64,000 nucleotides of DNA from an uncultured Aquimarina sp. (GTDB lineage Bacteria; Bacteroidota; Bacteroidia; Flavobacteriales; Flavobacteriaceae). The stretch covers positions 62,001 to 126,000 of the forward strand of contig CANMMM010000002.1 of NCBI GenBank assembly GCA_947498935.1, written 5' to 3'. Of the stretch, positions 33,870-42,857 are shown one piece after another; within the stretch, counting starts at the first letter, position 1, and each line of letters begins with the position of its first letter. The notes beneath the pieces are model-generated. The model ran no database searches and was not told the origin of the DNA. It saw nothing but the letters and a program-made list of their open reading frames with translations. Both the position numbers and the translations under genes were made by a program.

Positions 33870-34415
33870 TTATGCTGCGGCTTCTCCAAGGTGAATCATC
33901 GCGAATACAGCATAATTAATCATGTCTTGATAATTGGCATCGATCCCTTCGCTGACCAAGGTCTTTCCCTGATTATCTTCTATTTGTTTTACGCGCAATA
34001 GTTTTTGTAAAATCAAATCGGTCAAGGAGCTCACTCGCATATCTCTCCACGCCTCTCCATAATCATGATTTTTATTCATCATTAATGTTTTGGTAATTTG
34101 AATATGCGTATCGTATAATTGAGTAGCCTCTTCTGTTGTAAGATCTGGCTGATCGGCTATTCCTTTTTCGATCTGCACAAGTGCCATTAAACTATAATTG
34201 ATGATGCCTATAAACTCTGATACCTCGCCTTCGTCTACTTTACGCACGTCATTTTCTTGTAGGCCTCGAATACGCTGTGCTTTTATAAAGATCTGATCGG
34301 TTAGTGATGGGAGTCTTAAAATCCTCCATGCACTGCCATAATCTTGCATTTTTTTTATAAACAAGTCGCGACACTTCTTTATTATTGCGTCATATTGTGT
34401 AGACGTATCTTGCAT
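33870..34415 (-). CDS. DUF1599 protein with internal duplication
   Basis: A 181-residue protein made of two related halves: KKMQDYGSAWRILRLPSLTD (residues 19-38) and NKNHDYGEAWRDMRVSSLTD (about 108-127), each followed by a helix and IINYSLMAL or MINYAVFAM. DUF1599 domains have been linked to nucleotide-modification systems, but this form is conserved as a housekeeping neighbour of folP in flavobacteria, and its function is not known. It is divergent from folP with an 82-bp gap, so the promoters lie between them. A gap of 190 bp separates it from the DoxX gene downstream. Confidence 0.85.
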   Translation of the reverse strand: MQDTSTQYDAIIKKCRDLFIKKMQDYGSAWRILRLPSLTDQIFIKAQRIRGLQENDVRKVDEGEVSEFIGIINYSLMALVQIEKGIADQPDLTTEEATQLYDTHIQITKTLMMNKNHDYGEAWRDMRVSSLTDLILQKLLRVKQIEDNQGKTLVSEGIDANYQDMINYAVFAMIHLGEAAA

Positions 34416-34497
34416 AAAACTGTATTATTTTGTGTAAATTTCGCTCTAATCTGGCAATAATACCAATTAAAGTTAAAAAATCATAGCCCTACCACCC

Positions 34498-35325
34498 ATG
34501 ACGATCAATTGCAAAGGTACTTTAATCGACTTATCCACCCCGCATGTTATGGGAATTCTAAACCTAACGCCTGATTCTTTTTATGATGGTGGTACGTATA
34601 AAGACACGGAGCAATTAGTACAGCAAGTAGCTACTATGCTAGCAGACGGCGCTACTTTTATCGATTTGGGCGGCTATTCGTCTCGCCCAGGTGCTACACA
34701 TATTTCTGAGAAAGAAGAGGCGCAACGTATCGTACCTATTGTCGGGTTACTGACCCGAGAATTTCCAGATATTTTAGTATCAATCGATACATTCAGGAGT
34801 AGCATTGCGCAACAGTGCATAGAGGCAGGAGCTGCTATGATTAATGATATTTCTGCGGGGATACTAGATCCTGCAATGATTCCTACTGTTGCAGAGTTAC
34901 GGGTGCCATACTGCATGATGCATCTAAAAGGAACTCCGCAGACGATGAAAACACTCGATCACTACGATGATATGCTAAAAGAAATTCAGTTTTATTTTGC
35001 AGAGCGAGTGGCATTGGCTAGACAGCATGGTATTAATGACATCATCATTGATCCTGGGTTTGGCTTTGCTAAAAATACGGAGCAAAACTATCAATTATTA
35101 CGTCAGTTATCTTTATTGCAGTTACAAGACCTCCCACTATTAGTAGGTGTATCTAGAAAATCTATGATTTACAAGACGCTAAACAGCACACCTATTGAAG
35201 CTCTAAATGGTACTACAGCACTAAATACCATCGCACTACTAAACGGAGCAAATATCTTAAGGGTACATGATGTAAAGGAAGCAATGGAATGTATTCGGTT
35301 AGTAACAACGTATCAAAATGCTTAA
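34498..35325 (+). CDS. folP: Dihydropteroate synthase
   Basis: A 275-residue TIM-barrel enzyme that joins para-aminobenzoate to dihydropterin pyrophosphate in folate synthesis; it is the sulfonamide target. Family motifs: VMGILNLTPDSFYDGG, IDLGGYSSRPGATH, IINDIS-like AAMINDISAG, and IIDPGFGFAKNTEQNY. The length is normal. In many Bacteroidota folP is followed directly by cdaA; here a VOC-family gene and an R90 repeat lie in between. Confidence 0.96.
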   Translation: MTINCKGTLIDLSTPHVMGILNLTPDSFYDGGTYKDTEQLVQQVATMLADGATFIDLGGYSSRPGATHISEKEEAQRIVPIVGLLTREFPDILVSIDTFRSSIAQQCIEAGAAMINDISAGILDPAMIPTVAELRVPYCMMHLKGTPQTMKTLDHYDDMLKEIQFYFAERVALARQHGINDIIIDPGFGFAKNTEQNYQLLRQLSLLQLQDLPLLVGVSRKSMIYKTLNSTPIEALNGTTALNTIALLNGANILRVHDVKEAMECIRLVTTYQNA

Positions 35326-35358
35326 CTGTTATGTTTTTGTTACAACGCAAGCATAAAG

Positions 35359-35712
35359 CTATGATTCAACTTCTTTCAACTCTATTTTTCTACCGTCTAA
35401 ATCCTGAATAACAGCTGTAAGCCCCCATTCTGTTTGTTTTACTGTAGATTTTATAACCCAGTTTGTAGCCTGTAGTTTAGCTACCACATCACTAATATGC
35501 TGCACTTCAAAACCTAGTCTAAGGCTTTTATCTGCGCTAGTCATCGACGGTGATAAAGGATATATTTCGAAGACTACTCCATTCGTTTCACTGGCAAAAT
35601 GATAAGGACCATTTCCATGTCTATGATATTCAAACTGCATTCCTAATAATTCGTATTGTTTTTTTAATATTTCTGGATCTTTAGTTCGTATTACAATCAA
35701 GTGTATTTTCAT
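35359..35712 (-). CDS. VOC family (glyoxalase/bleomycin-resistance-like) protein
   Basis: A 117-residue protein started at ATG 35710-35712 (MKIHLIVIRTKDPEILKKQY). A TATATTTG promoter element at 35752-35759 lies between this start and the longer frame, which is therefore rejected. The beta-alpha-beta-beta-beta units of the VOC fold are visible: HLIVIRTKDPEIL, then GPYHFASETNGVVFEIYPL, and LTAVIQDLDGRKIELKEV with the usual DPDG-like turn. The metal ligands H (residue 4) and E (in VFEIYP and IELKE) are in place. The substrate is unknown. It is convergent with folP (33 bp). Confidence 0.85.
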   Translation of the reverse strand: MKIHLIVIRTKDPEILKKQYELLGMQFEYHRHGNGPYHFASETNGVVFEIYPLSPSMTSADKSLRLGFEVQHISDVVAKLQATNWVIKSTVKQTEWGLTAVIQDLDGRKIELKEVES

Positions 35713-35751
35713 GCCACAAATACTGTTTATTCTAATTCTTATACCTCTATA

Positions 35752-35759
35752 CAAATATA
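35752..35759 (-). promoter_or_regulatory. Probable promoter (-7) of the VOC gene
   Basis: TATATTTG on the minus strand, 40 bp before the chosen ATG. It matches TAnnTTTG and supports the shorter protein. Confidence 0.5.
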
Positions 35760-35793
35760 CAATAGACACCTAACAAACCTACTATCCTTTTTT

Positions 35794-35880
35794 GCGTTAG
35801 GGATTGAAGCGGCATCCTTTTTGTTTTCTTTTCAAAACAAAAAGATACAGCGGAAAGCCCGACCCTTGGGGAACGCCCTA
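35794..35880 (-). repeat. R90 dispersed repeat, copy 5 (subtype I)
   Basis: Minus-strand orientation, ends GCGTTAGGGATTG and GGGAACGCCCTA. This copy lies upstream of two divergent genes (VOC and cdaA) rather than behind one. Confidence 0.9.
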
Positions 35881-35997
35881 CTCATTACTACCTAAATACG
35901 ATAAACTATGCACAATTCTGCCTTGGTTTTTTGAAATTTTGAGCTTTTAAAATCTGAGTTGCTGTAATTTTTCTATTTTTACAAAAACACTTGCCCA

Positions 35998-36774
35998 TTG
36001 GATTTGATCAACCTTAGAATATTAGATGTCGTAGACATTGTACTGGTCGCATTATTACTGTATTACATTTTTAAACTTGTAAAAGGTACTGCTGCTATTA
36101 ATATTTTTATAGGGATTGTCATTATTTACCTCGTCTGGAAACTGACTGAGTTTTTGGCAATGGAAATGTTAAGTACAGTGCTTGGCGAATTTATCGGGGT
36201 AGGAATGTTTGCACTTATCGTCGTATTCCAACAAGAAATTCGGAAATTCTTGCTTTTGATTGGTTCTACGAATTTTGGAAACCGCAGGAAGTTTCTACGT
36301 CAATTAAAAATCATACGGGATGCTCCCGAAGAAAGTTTAACGGATATAACTGCTATTATTCAGGCTTGCAAAAGAATGGGAGATACTCTGACAGGAGCGC
36401 TGATCGTAATTAAGAGGAATACATCGTTAGATTTTATAAAAAGTACGGGAGATGAATTGGACATTTTAGTAAAGACTCCGATTATCGAAAGTATTTTTTA
36501 TAAAAATAGTCCCTTACACGATGGTGCTATGATTATCGAGGATAATAGAATTCTAGCCACTCGCGCCATTCTACCAGTAAGTAATGATCGAGATATTCCG
36601 TTGCGTTTTGGACTTAGACATCGAGCAGCAGTGGGTATTACCGAAAAAACAGATGCACTAGCACTGGTGGTTAGCGAAGAGACGGGGCAGATTTCTTATA
36701 TAAAGAATGGCAGTTTTGTCATCTACAAATCCTTAGAAGAACTCACCCTAAAAATACAACACGATCTTGTATAA
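35998..36774 (+). CDS. cdaA: Diadenylate cyclase CdaA
   Basis: A 258-residue membrane-bound enzyme that makes cyclic di-AMP from two ATP. Three N-terminal membrane helices lie at residues 10-80 (VDIVLVALLLYYIFKLV, INIFIGIVIIYLVW, VGMFALIVVFQQEI). The DAC domain (100-258) has the catalytic motifs SPLHDGAMII and RFGLRHRAAVGITEKTDALA. The start is TTG at 35998, judged from the usual family N-terminus of the form MDLIN. Its stop lies 3 bp from the stop of the convergent ABC-exporter gene, so there is no room for a terminator between them. Confidence 0.95.
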   Translation: MDLINLRILDVVDIVLVALLLYYIFKLVKGTAAINIFIGIVIIYLVWKLTEFLAMEMLSTVLGEFIGVGMFALIVVFQQEIRKFLLLIGSTNFGNRRKFLRQLKIIRDAPEESLTDITAIIQACKRMGDTLTGALIVIKRNTSLDFIKSTGDELDILVKTPIIESIFYKNSPLHDGAMIIEDNRILATRAILPVSNDRDIPLRFGLRHRAAVGITEKTDALALVVSEETGQISYIKNGSFVIYKSLEELTLKIQHDLV

Positions 36775-36777
36775 CTA

Positions 36778-38556
36778 CTACAGTGATATATTCCCTTCTT
36801 TTACTTCGCTGAATTGCACTTCATACAGATTTCTATAATATCCATCTGTAATCTTTAACAGCTCTTGGTGATTTCCTTGCTCTACAATACATCCTTTATC
36901 CATTACTATAATGGTATCTGCGTTTTTAATCGTAGCTAAGCGATGCGCTATGACGATAGAAGTTCTACCTTGGGTAATCTTATCTGTGGCTTTCTGTAAT
37001 AACTGTTCGCTATGGGAGTCGATAGAGGAAGTGGCTTCATCTAAGATCAGAACACTAGGATTGGTCACATATGCCCTAAGAAATGAGAGTAATTGACGTT
37101 GCCCAGAAGAGAGCATTACTCCTCGTTCTTTTACATCGTACTGGTATCCGTTTGGTAGACTTTGTATAAAGTCATGAATTCCTATTTTTTTTGCAGCTTT
37201 CTCTACCTCTTCCTGAGAGATATTTGGATTATCTAGCGTAATATTAGCTAGAATCGTATCTGCAAATAAAAATACATCTTGCAATACTACAGCTATATGC
37301 TTACGTAAGGACTGTAAACTGATTTGGGTCACTGCTTTTCCATCGATGGCTATTGTACCACTATCGATCTCATAAAATCGATTCAGGAGGTTAATAATCG
37401 TAGACTTCCCTGCTCCTGTGGCTCCCACAATCGCTACCGTTTCTCCTGGCTTAACAGAAAAGGTAATGCCTTTTAGCACTTCTTCTCCCTGTACATAACT
37501 AAAATGAACCTTTGTAAAATCGATAGCTCCTTTTACTACTGTTAGTTCTTCTGTTCCTGTATCTGTAATACGGGCTTCTGTATCTATGACTGCAAATACT
37601 CGATTAGCAGCTACCATACCCATCTGTAATGTATTGAACTTATCTGCAATCTGGCGCAATGGCCTAAATAACATCTGTGATAGTTCTATAAAAGCAATCA
37701 CTACTCCTAGTGTAAGTACTTCGTTCTGTGCTGCACTCAGCCCTCCGAACCAAACGATCAACCCTATGGTGACTGAACTAGCCATCTCCGCTATAGGAAA
37801 GAAAATAGAATTATACCATACGGTCTTTACCCATGCGCTTTTATGTCTTTCATTAATCGCCTTAAAAGACTCATATTCTGTAGCTTCTCTAGTAAACATC
37901 TGTACAATTTTCATTCCCGTAATACGCTCCTGTACAAATGAATTGAGATTCGAAACTTGTGTTCTTACTTCTTCGAAAGCTTTTTTCATTTTTTTCTGAA
38001 ACACTCTGGTTGCATACACAATGAGCGGCAGGATCACTAGTACAATCAACGTAAGTCGCCAACTCTTATAGGCCATAAAGCCTAAAATAACGAGCATTTT
38101 TAGCAAATCGCTAATAATCATAAAAAGTCCTTGGCTGAAAATACTAGCGATCGTTTCTATATCACTAACTGCTCTGGTGACTAATCTTCCTACTGCTGAT
38201 TGGTCATAATATTGCTTTTTAAAGTGTAGCATATGATCAAACAGCGCAACTCTTATATCTCTAACCACTTGCTGACCTAACCAATTAGCGAAGTAGATAA
38301 ATAAGAATTGAAACAACACTTCAAGCAACAAAACTGCTAGCATGAGGCACACATAATACAGAATCAGTTTTTCGTCTTTAGGCACAAAACTCTGATCAAT
38401 AGCCTGCTGCAATAAATACGGACGTACGACAGCAAAAACTGATAACAGCATGGCTGACAGCGCTACGAAATAAAATGTAAATTGATATGCATTAGCATAG
38501 CCTAACAACCGCCTAAACAACTTAAAATCAAAAGCATTTCCGTTTTTTTCTGCCAT
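36778..38556 (-). CDS. ABC exporter, MsbA-like (fused permease and ATPase)
   Basis: A 592-residue half-transporter. Residues 20-330 form the six-helix membrane domain, including FDHMLHFKKQYYDQSAVGRL and VSDIETIASIFSQG, typical of lipid or drug exporters. Residues 345-580 are the nucleotide-binding domain with Walker A GATGAGKST, signature LSSGQRQL, Walker B PSVLILDEATSSID and switch histidine VIAHRLATI. The two chains would form a homodimer in the inner membrane. The substrate is unknown; lipid A precursor or drug export are both possible. It begins 3 bp after the truA stop codon and is co-transcribed with it. Confidence 0.94.
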   Translation of the reverse strand: MAEKNGNAFDFKLFRRLLGYANAYQFTFYFVALSAMLLSVFAVVRPYLLQQAIDQSFVPKDEKLILYYVCLMLAVLLLEVLFQFLFIYFANWLGQQVVRDIRVALFDHMLHFKKQYYDQSAVGRLVTRAVSDIETIASIFSQGLFMIISDLLKMLVILGFMAYKSWRLTLIVLVILPLIVYATRVFQKKMKKAFEEVRTQVSNLNSFVQERITGMKIVQMFTREATEYESFKAINERHKSAWVKTVWYNSIFFPIAEMASSVTIGLIVWFGGLSAAQNEVLTLGVVIAFIELSQMLFRPLRQIADKFNTLQMGMVAANRVFAVIDTEARITDTGTEELTVVKGAIDFTKVHFSYVQGEEVLKGITFSVKPGETVAIVGATGAGKSTIINLLNRFYEIDSGTIAIDGKAVTQISLQSLRKHIAVVLQDVFLFADTILANITLDNPNISQEEVEKAAKKIGIHDFIQSLPNGYQYDVKERGVMLSSGQRQLLSFLRAYVTNPSVLILDEATSSIDSHSEQLLQKATDKITQGRTSIVIAHRLATIKNADTIIVMDKGCIVEQGNHQELLKITDGYYRNLYEVQFSEVKEGNISL

Positions 38557-38559
38557 GTC

Positions 38560-39306
38560 TTATGTAAGATATATACTGTTTGGATAGGTAATTTTGGTTA
38601 AATACAGCCCGTGCGCAGGCACTGAATACCCTGCTTGTCCTCGATCTTGGCTTTCGATGATGCGTATGATATCTTGTGGCGATAGCTTACCCTGCCCTAC
38701 CTCGATCAATGTACCTACGATGGCACGCACCATATTTCTAAGAAAGCGATTGGCTGATATTCTGAATACAAGCATTGCGCCTTGTTGCTGCCATTCGGCT
38801 TCTGTAATTGTACAATGATACGTTTTTACATCGGTTTTAGACTTACTGAAACATTTAAAATCAGTATAGTTTAACAGTAATTTAGCAGCTTCATTCATGC
38901 GTTGTACATCTACTTCTTTTTTTATGTAATAGGCGCTTTTTATAGAAAATGGATCTTTTGCTAAACTCACGTAATACGCATAAGACCTACTTGTAGCATC
39001 AAAACGTGCATGGGCTTCATCCTGTACTAAACGCACAGAATATATGGCTATTTCTGGTGGCAAAATAGCATTTAACTTATAATGCAATTGCGCTGTTTCT
39101 ATTGACTCTGAAATATCAAAATGTGCCATTAATTGCCTGGCATGCACCCCTGTATCTGTTCTTCCTGCTCCCATAATAGAAGTAGGCCTACGCAATACTG
39201 TAGTCAATGCTTTTTCTAACACCTCTTGCACACTAATAGCATTGGGCTGACGCTGCCAACCATGATACGGAGTTCCGTTATACGAAAGTTCTAAAAAATA
39301 CCTCAA
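38560..39306 (-). CDS. truA: tRNA pseudouridine(38-40) synthase TruA
   Basis: A 248-residue pseudouridine synthase acting on the tRNA anticodon arm. The N-terminus LELSYNGTPYHGWQRQPN and the catalytic aspartate in IMGAGRTDTGVHARQ are typical; further motifs are RFLRNMVRAIVGTLIEVGQG and APAHGLYL-like VPAHGLYLTKI. The length is normal. A promoter element TATATTTG lies 32 bp upstream (39339-39346). Confidence 0.95.
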   Translation of the reverse strand: MRYFLELSYNGTPYHGWQRQPNAISVQEVLEKALTTVLRRPTSIMGAGRTDTGVHARQLMAHFDISESIETAQLHYKLNAILPPEIAIYSVRLVQDEAHARFDATSRSYAYYVSLAKDPFSIKSAYYIKKEVDVQRMNEAAKLLLNYTDFKCFSKSKTDVKTYHCTITEAEWQQQGAMLVFRISANRFLRNMVRAIVGTLIEVGQGKLSPQDIIRIIESQDRGQAGYSVPAHGLYLTKITYPNSIYLT

Positions 39307-39338
39307 TCCTTTATTTTATCTCTCTGTAAAATGAAATG

Positions 39339-39346
39339 CAAATATA
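39339..39346 (-). promoter_or_regulatory. Probable promoter (-7) of truA and the ABC exporter
   Basis: TATATTTG on the minus strand matches the consensus and stands 32 bp before the truA ATG. Confidence 0.5.
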
Positions 39347-39563
39347 GTTTTTAAAAAACCATCTGCCTATTGCCAATTCGTATTGATTATACATTCCTTT
39401 TACTTACATGTACTATACAGCATCGACAATTATAAACACGATAATTTGCTCAATAATACTTTGAAGTGATTTAAAAACCTTATTATTTTGCCATAAAATT
39501 ACACATAACGCGTGTTAAACTTATTGAACTGGTTTAGACTTTTTTGATATAAACGAACATCTG

Positions 39564-39688
39564 AAGATTTTGTGAGCAAATACAGTAATTTTTTTGTTGC
39601 ATAGCAGCGTTCGAAAACTCAAAAATCGTAAAATTTGGGTGCAAAAGATCGTTTTATCGCAAATTGAAAAAAAGTTTATACCACTTCA
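39564..39688. repeat. R130 dispersed repeat, copy 2
   Basis: Opposite orientation to copy 1. It contains GCATAGCAGCGTTCG, GGTGCAAAAGATCGTTTT and ends TATACCACTTC, all with counterparts in copy 1. Confidence 0.7.
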
Positions 39689-39746
39689 TTTTATACTATA
39701 GAAAACCTATTCCATAAAATGGGGGTTAAAAACAGAGACATTTATT

Positions 39747-40241
39747 TTGAAAAAAATCTTATTACTTAGTGATACCCATAGTTATATCGATGATCGAATT
39801 TTAGCGTATGTAAAGGATGCTGATGAAATATGGCACGCTGGCGATATTGGTTCCTTAGCTGTTACAGATGCTATTACTGCTTTAAAACCCTTGAGAGCTG
39901 TCTATGGCAATATTGACGACCACATAGCTCGCGCTACATTTCCATTGCACCAAAAATTTACTTGCGAGGGTGTAACTGTATGGATGACCCATATTGGAGG
40001 ATATCCTCCAAAATACAATGCCACGATCAGAGCTGCTATTAAAGCTGATCCTCCACGATTATTTATTTGTGGCCACTCGCATATATTAAAAGTGATCCCA
40101 GACAAAAGTCACGGGGTACTACACATGAATCCCGGTGCTGCTGGAAAACATGGATTTCACAAAATCAGAACGATGCTGCGATTCGAACTCGATAAAGGAG
40201 TAATCCAAAACCTAGAAGTAATTGAATTGGGTAAAAAATAA
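39747..40241 (+). CDS. Metallophosphoesterase, YfcE/MJ0936 type
   Basis: A 164-residue calcineurin-like phosphoesterase. The metal-binding motifs are all present: LLSDTHSYIDDRILAYVKDA begins the protein, then HAGDIG, VYGNIDDH, WMTHIGGYP, CGHSHIL and LHMNPGAAG. The start is TTG at 39747, giving MKKILLLSDTH as is usual in the family; the first ATG downstream would remove the first metal site. The natural substrate is unknown, probably a phosphodiester. Confidence 0.9.
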   Translation: MKKILLLSDTHSYIDDRILAYVKDADEIWHAGDIGSLAVTDAITALKPLRAVYGNIDDHIARATFPLHQKFTCEGVTVWMTHIGGYPPKYNATIRAAIKADPPRLFICGHSHILKVIPDKSHGVLHMNPGAAGKHGFHKIRTMLRFELDKGVIQNLEVIELGKK

Positions 40242-40270
40242 GAGCCTGAAGTTGGCATACTTCAGGCTCT
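40240..40270. terminator. Shared hairpin between convergent genes
   Basis: AGAGCCTGAAG and CTTCAGGCTCT form a perfect 11-bp stem with an 8-base loop directly after the phosphoesterase stop codon, facing the end of the DUF4293 gene. No T run follows, so it may depend on Rho or only shield the RNA ends. Confidence 0.65.
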
Positions 40271-40299
40271 AACGCACTAATACTACTAAGATTTTAGGT

Positions 40300-40710
40300 T
40301 TATCGTAATCGGTCTACAGATTTTACAAGATCCTCATCCTTTTTAATGGCTTTGTTAGCCATTACTAATAAAACGATAGAAATAATAGGAAATAACATCC
40401 CAATACCTTTCTCAGAAACTACTGTTTCTCCAGATAAATTTAGAGACCAATAAACAAATACTCCTAGTAAAATAAAGTTTAATAAGATATTGATACGCCC
40501 CAATACAAATTGAAGCTGTCTATTTTTAAACATAAATATACCTAACACTCCTAAAAGAGCTATTACCGAAAACATCCCTAATACAAGTATATGATTATTA
40601 GCAACTAGCTGCTCTCCTTCTGCCGATACTCCAAAAGGAATCAGCATCGAGCCAACTGACGATAATAACACAACTAACAATAAATATATGGATTGAATTC
40701 TTTGTAACAT
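40300..40710 (-). CDS. DUF4293 family membrane protein
   Basis: A 136-residue protein with four predicted membrane helices (SIYLLLVVLLSSVGSMLI, ILVLGMFSVIALLGVLGIF, INILLNFILLGVFVYW, MLFPIISIVLLVMANKAI). The N-terminus MLQRIQSIYLLL is the family hallmark, and the gene is conserved next to rho in Bacteroidota. The function is unknown. A promoter element TATTTTTG lies 30 bp upstream (40741-40748). Confidence 0.88.
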   Translation of the reverse strand: MLQRIQSIYLLLVVLLSSVGSMLIPFGVSAEGEQLVANNHILVLGMFSVIALLGVLGIFMFKNRQLQFVLGRINILLNFILLGVFVYWSLNLSGETVVSEKGIGMLFPIISIVLLVMANKAIKKDEDLVKSVDRLR

Positions 40711-40740
40711 TCTAAAATACCCTTCTTATTTTCGGGAGAA

Positions 40741-40748
40741 CAAAAATA
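40741..40748 (-). promoter_or_regulatory. Probable promoter (-7) of the DUF4293 gene
   Basis: TATTTTTG on the minus strand, matching TAnnTTTG, 30 bp before the ATG. Confidence 0.5.
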
Positions 40749-40917
40749 GGAGTTTCTTTTTAGAATTAAGTACAAAAAATCAAAAATAAAGTTGTATAAT
40801 TGCACCACAAATAGCATAACCCATTCAATAAGGGTTATTTATCTTCGATAAAAAAAATTTCTCTAGAATTCTTCTTTAGAAAATTAATACCAGAACTAAA
40901 TTATATAACAAACTTAA

Positions 40918-42600
40918 ATGTTAGAGATTTCTGAATTAAAAGCAAAAAAGCTTCCTGAATTGCAAGAAATTGCGAAAAACCTAAATGTGCCCAAATTCCG
41001 CACTATGAAGAAGTTAGACTTAGTATACCAAATACTAGACTATCAAGCTTCTAATCCAAAAAAAATAAAAGAGGTCATTACAGAAGACACTACCACCAAA
41101 AGCGAAGCTAAACCCGAAAACAAGCCTCAGGAAAAACCCAAAACTTCTGAGCGCCCAAAAAGACCACGCTCTAAAAAACTACAACCATCAGCTAAAGAAG
41201 ACAACAATAAGCATAACGCTGAAAAAAAACAGGAAAACGACCCTGCTCCTGAGAAAAACCCCAAAGAGCAAAACTCACCAAAAAAACCTGAAAAGCAGTC
41301 AGATAACAAAGCTCCACACTCTCAACACAACAAGGAAGACAAAAAAGAAGATAAGAAAGAAAACAGAGCTAGAAACAACAACGATAAATCTCAGAACAAA
41401 AATCGTAATAACAAAAAAGACAACAATAATAGGGATAACGGCAACAGAGACAATAGAAACAGGTACAAAGAACCTGATTATGAGTTTGATGCTATTATAG
41501 AAAGTGAAGGTGTATTAGATATTATGCAGGATGGCTACGGCTTTTTACGATCTAGCGACTACAACTACCTATCCTCTCCTGATGATATTTACGTATCTCA
41601 ATCACAAATTAGGCTTTTTGGTTTAAAAACAGGTGATACCGTTTTAGGACAAGTACGCCCTCCTAAAGAAGGAGAAAAATACTTCCCTCTGATTAAAGTA
41701 AACAAAATAAACGGTTTAGACCCACAAGTAGTAAGAGATAGAGTTGCTTTTGAACATCTTACTCCTTTATTCCCTCAAGAAAAGTTTAAAATAGCAGAAA
41801 AACAAAGCACTATTTCTACTAGGATAATGGATTTGTTCTCACCTATCGGAAAAGGGCAACGAGGAATGATCGTGTCTCAACCAAAAACAGGTAAAACAAT
41901 GCTTCTGAAAGATGTTGCTAATGCCATAGCAGCAAACCACCCAGAGGTTTACCAAATGATTCTACTTATAGACGAAAGACCTGAAGAGGTAACTGACATG
42001 CAACGAAATGTTAGAGGTGAAGTAATCGCTTCTACCTTTGACAAAGAGGCACATGAACATGTAAAAATAGCAAACATTGTTTTAGAAAAAGCAAAACGAT
42101 TGGTAGAATGTGGTCATGACGTAGTTATCCTACTAGACTCTATTACTAGATTAGCTCGTGCCTACAATACTGTACAACCTGCTTCTGGAAAAATCCTAAG
42201 TGGAGGAGTTGATGCTAATGCACTTCATAAACCAAAACGTTTCTTTGGTGCTGCGCGAAACATAGAAAATGGAGGATCTCTAACTATTATTGCTACCGCC
42301 CTAACAGAAACCGGATCTAAAATGGACGAAGTGATTTTTGAAGAATTCAAAGGTACAGGAAACATGGAACTTCAATTAGATCGTAAAATTTCTAACAGAC
42401 GTATCTTCCCTGCCATCGACCTTACTTCTTCTAGCACACGTAGAGACGATATTTTATTAGACGAAACCACCGTACAACGCATGTGGGTGATGAGAAAATA
42501 CTTAGCTGACATGAATCCTGTGGAAGCAATGGAATTCATCAACGAACGATTCAAACAAACAAGAAACAATGATGAGTTCTTAATTTCCATGAATGGATAA
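40918..42600 (+). CDS. rho: Transcription termination factor Rho with disordered insert
   Basis: A 560-residue hexameric RNA-dependent helicase that ends transcription. Residues 1-48 are the Rho N-terminal domain ([20 protein letters not shown]). Residues 50-190 are a low-complexity insert rich in Lys, Asn, Glu and Pro ([19 protein letters not shown]). Residues 195-275 are the RNA-binding cold-shock-like domain ([19 protein letters not shown]). Residues 290-550 are the ATPase: P-loop [24 protein letters not shown] and [21 protein letters not shown]. coli Rho has 419 residues; the excess is the insert, which is typical of Bacteroidota and in Bacteroides has been linked to condensate formation. 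Confidence 0.96.
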   Translation: MLEISELKAKKLPELQEIAKNLNVPKFRTMKKLDLVYQILDYQASNPKKIKEVITEDTTTKSEAKPENKPQEKPKTSERPKRPRSKKLQPSAKEDNNKHNAEKKQENDPAPEKNPKEQNSPKKPEKQSDNKAPHSQHNKEDKKEDKKENRARNNNDKSQNKNRNNKKDNNNRDNGNRDNRNRYKEPDYEFDAIIESEGVLDIMQDGYGFLRSSDYNYLSSPDDIYVSQSQIRLFGLKTGDTVLGQVRPPKEGEKYFPLIKVNKINGLDPQVVRDRVAFEHLTPLFPQEKFKIAEKQSTISTRIMDLFSPIGKGQRGMIVSQPKTGKTMLLKDVANAIAANHPEVYQMILLIDERPEEVTDMQRNVRGEVIASTFDKEAHEHVKIANIVLEKAKRLVECGHDVVILLDSITRLARAYNTVQPASGKILSGGVDANALHKPKRFFGAARNIENGGSLTIIATALTETGSKMDEVIFEEFKGTGNMELQLDRKISNRRIFPAIDLTSSSTRRDDILLDETTVQRMWVMRKYLADMNPVEAMEFINERFKQTRNNDEFLISMNG

Positions 42601-42632
42601 CAGTTAAATATCCTAAAAAATAATTTCAAATA

Positions 42633-42666
42633 AAAAGGTGTCTTTATAATAAGGACACCTTTTTAT
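42633..42666 (+). terminator. rho terminator
   Basis: AAAAGGTGTCTTTATAATAA starts the hairpin: AGGTGTC pairs with GACACCT, followed by TTTTTATTT. It stands 33 bp past the rho stop codon. Confidence 0.88.
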
Positions 42667-42857
42667 TTAAACCCAACACAACTGTTCATCTTATAATACC
42701 AAAAACAAACAACAAAGAATTAACAAGAAAGACAAATTACAAAAAAGCAAGAAAACACTACATTTACTAACACTCAAGCAAATTTTCAGTACCAACAAAA
42801 CAAGCCTGAAAGGTTTCTAAAAGAACAAAGACTAACACCACAAACAAAAGAACTACC

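Larger units (their letters stand above)
39307..39746. other. Intergenic region with an R130 repeat
   Basis: A 440-bp gap between divergent genes. Besides the truA promoter it holds R130 copy 2 (39564-39688). Just before that, GAACTGGTTTAGACTTTTT (39524-39542) resembles a decayed R160 end. No gene was seen. Confidence 0.5.
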
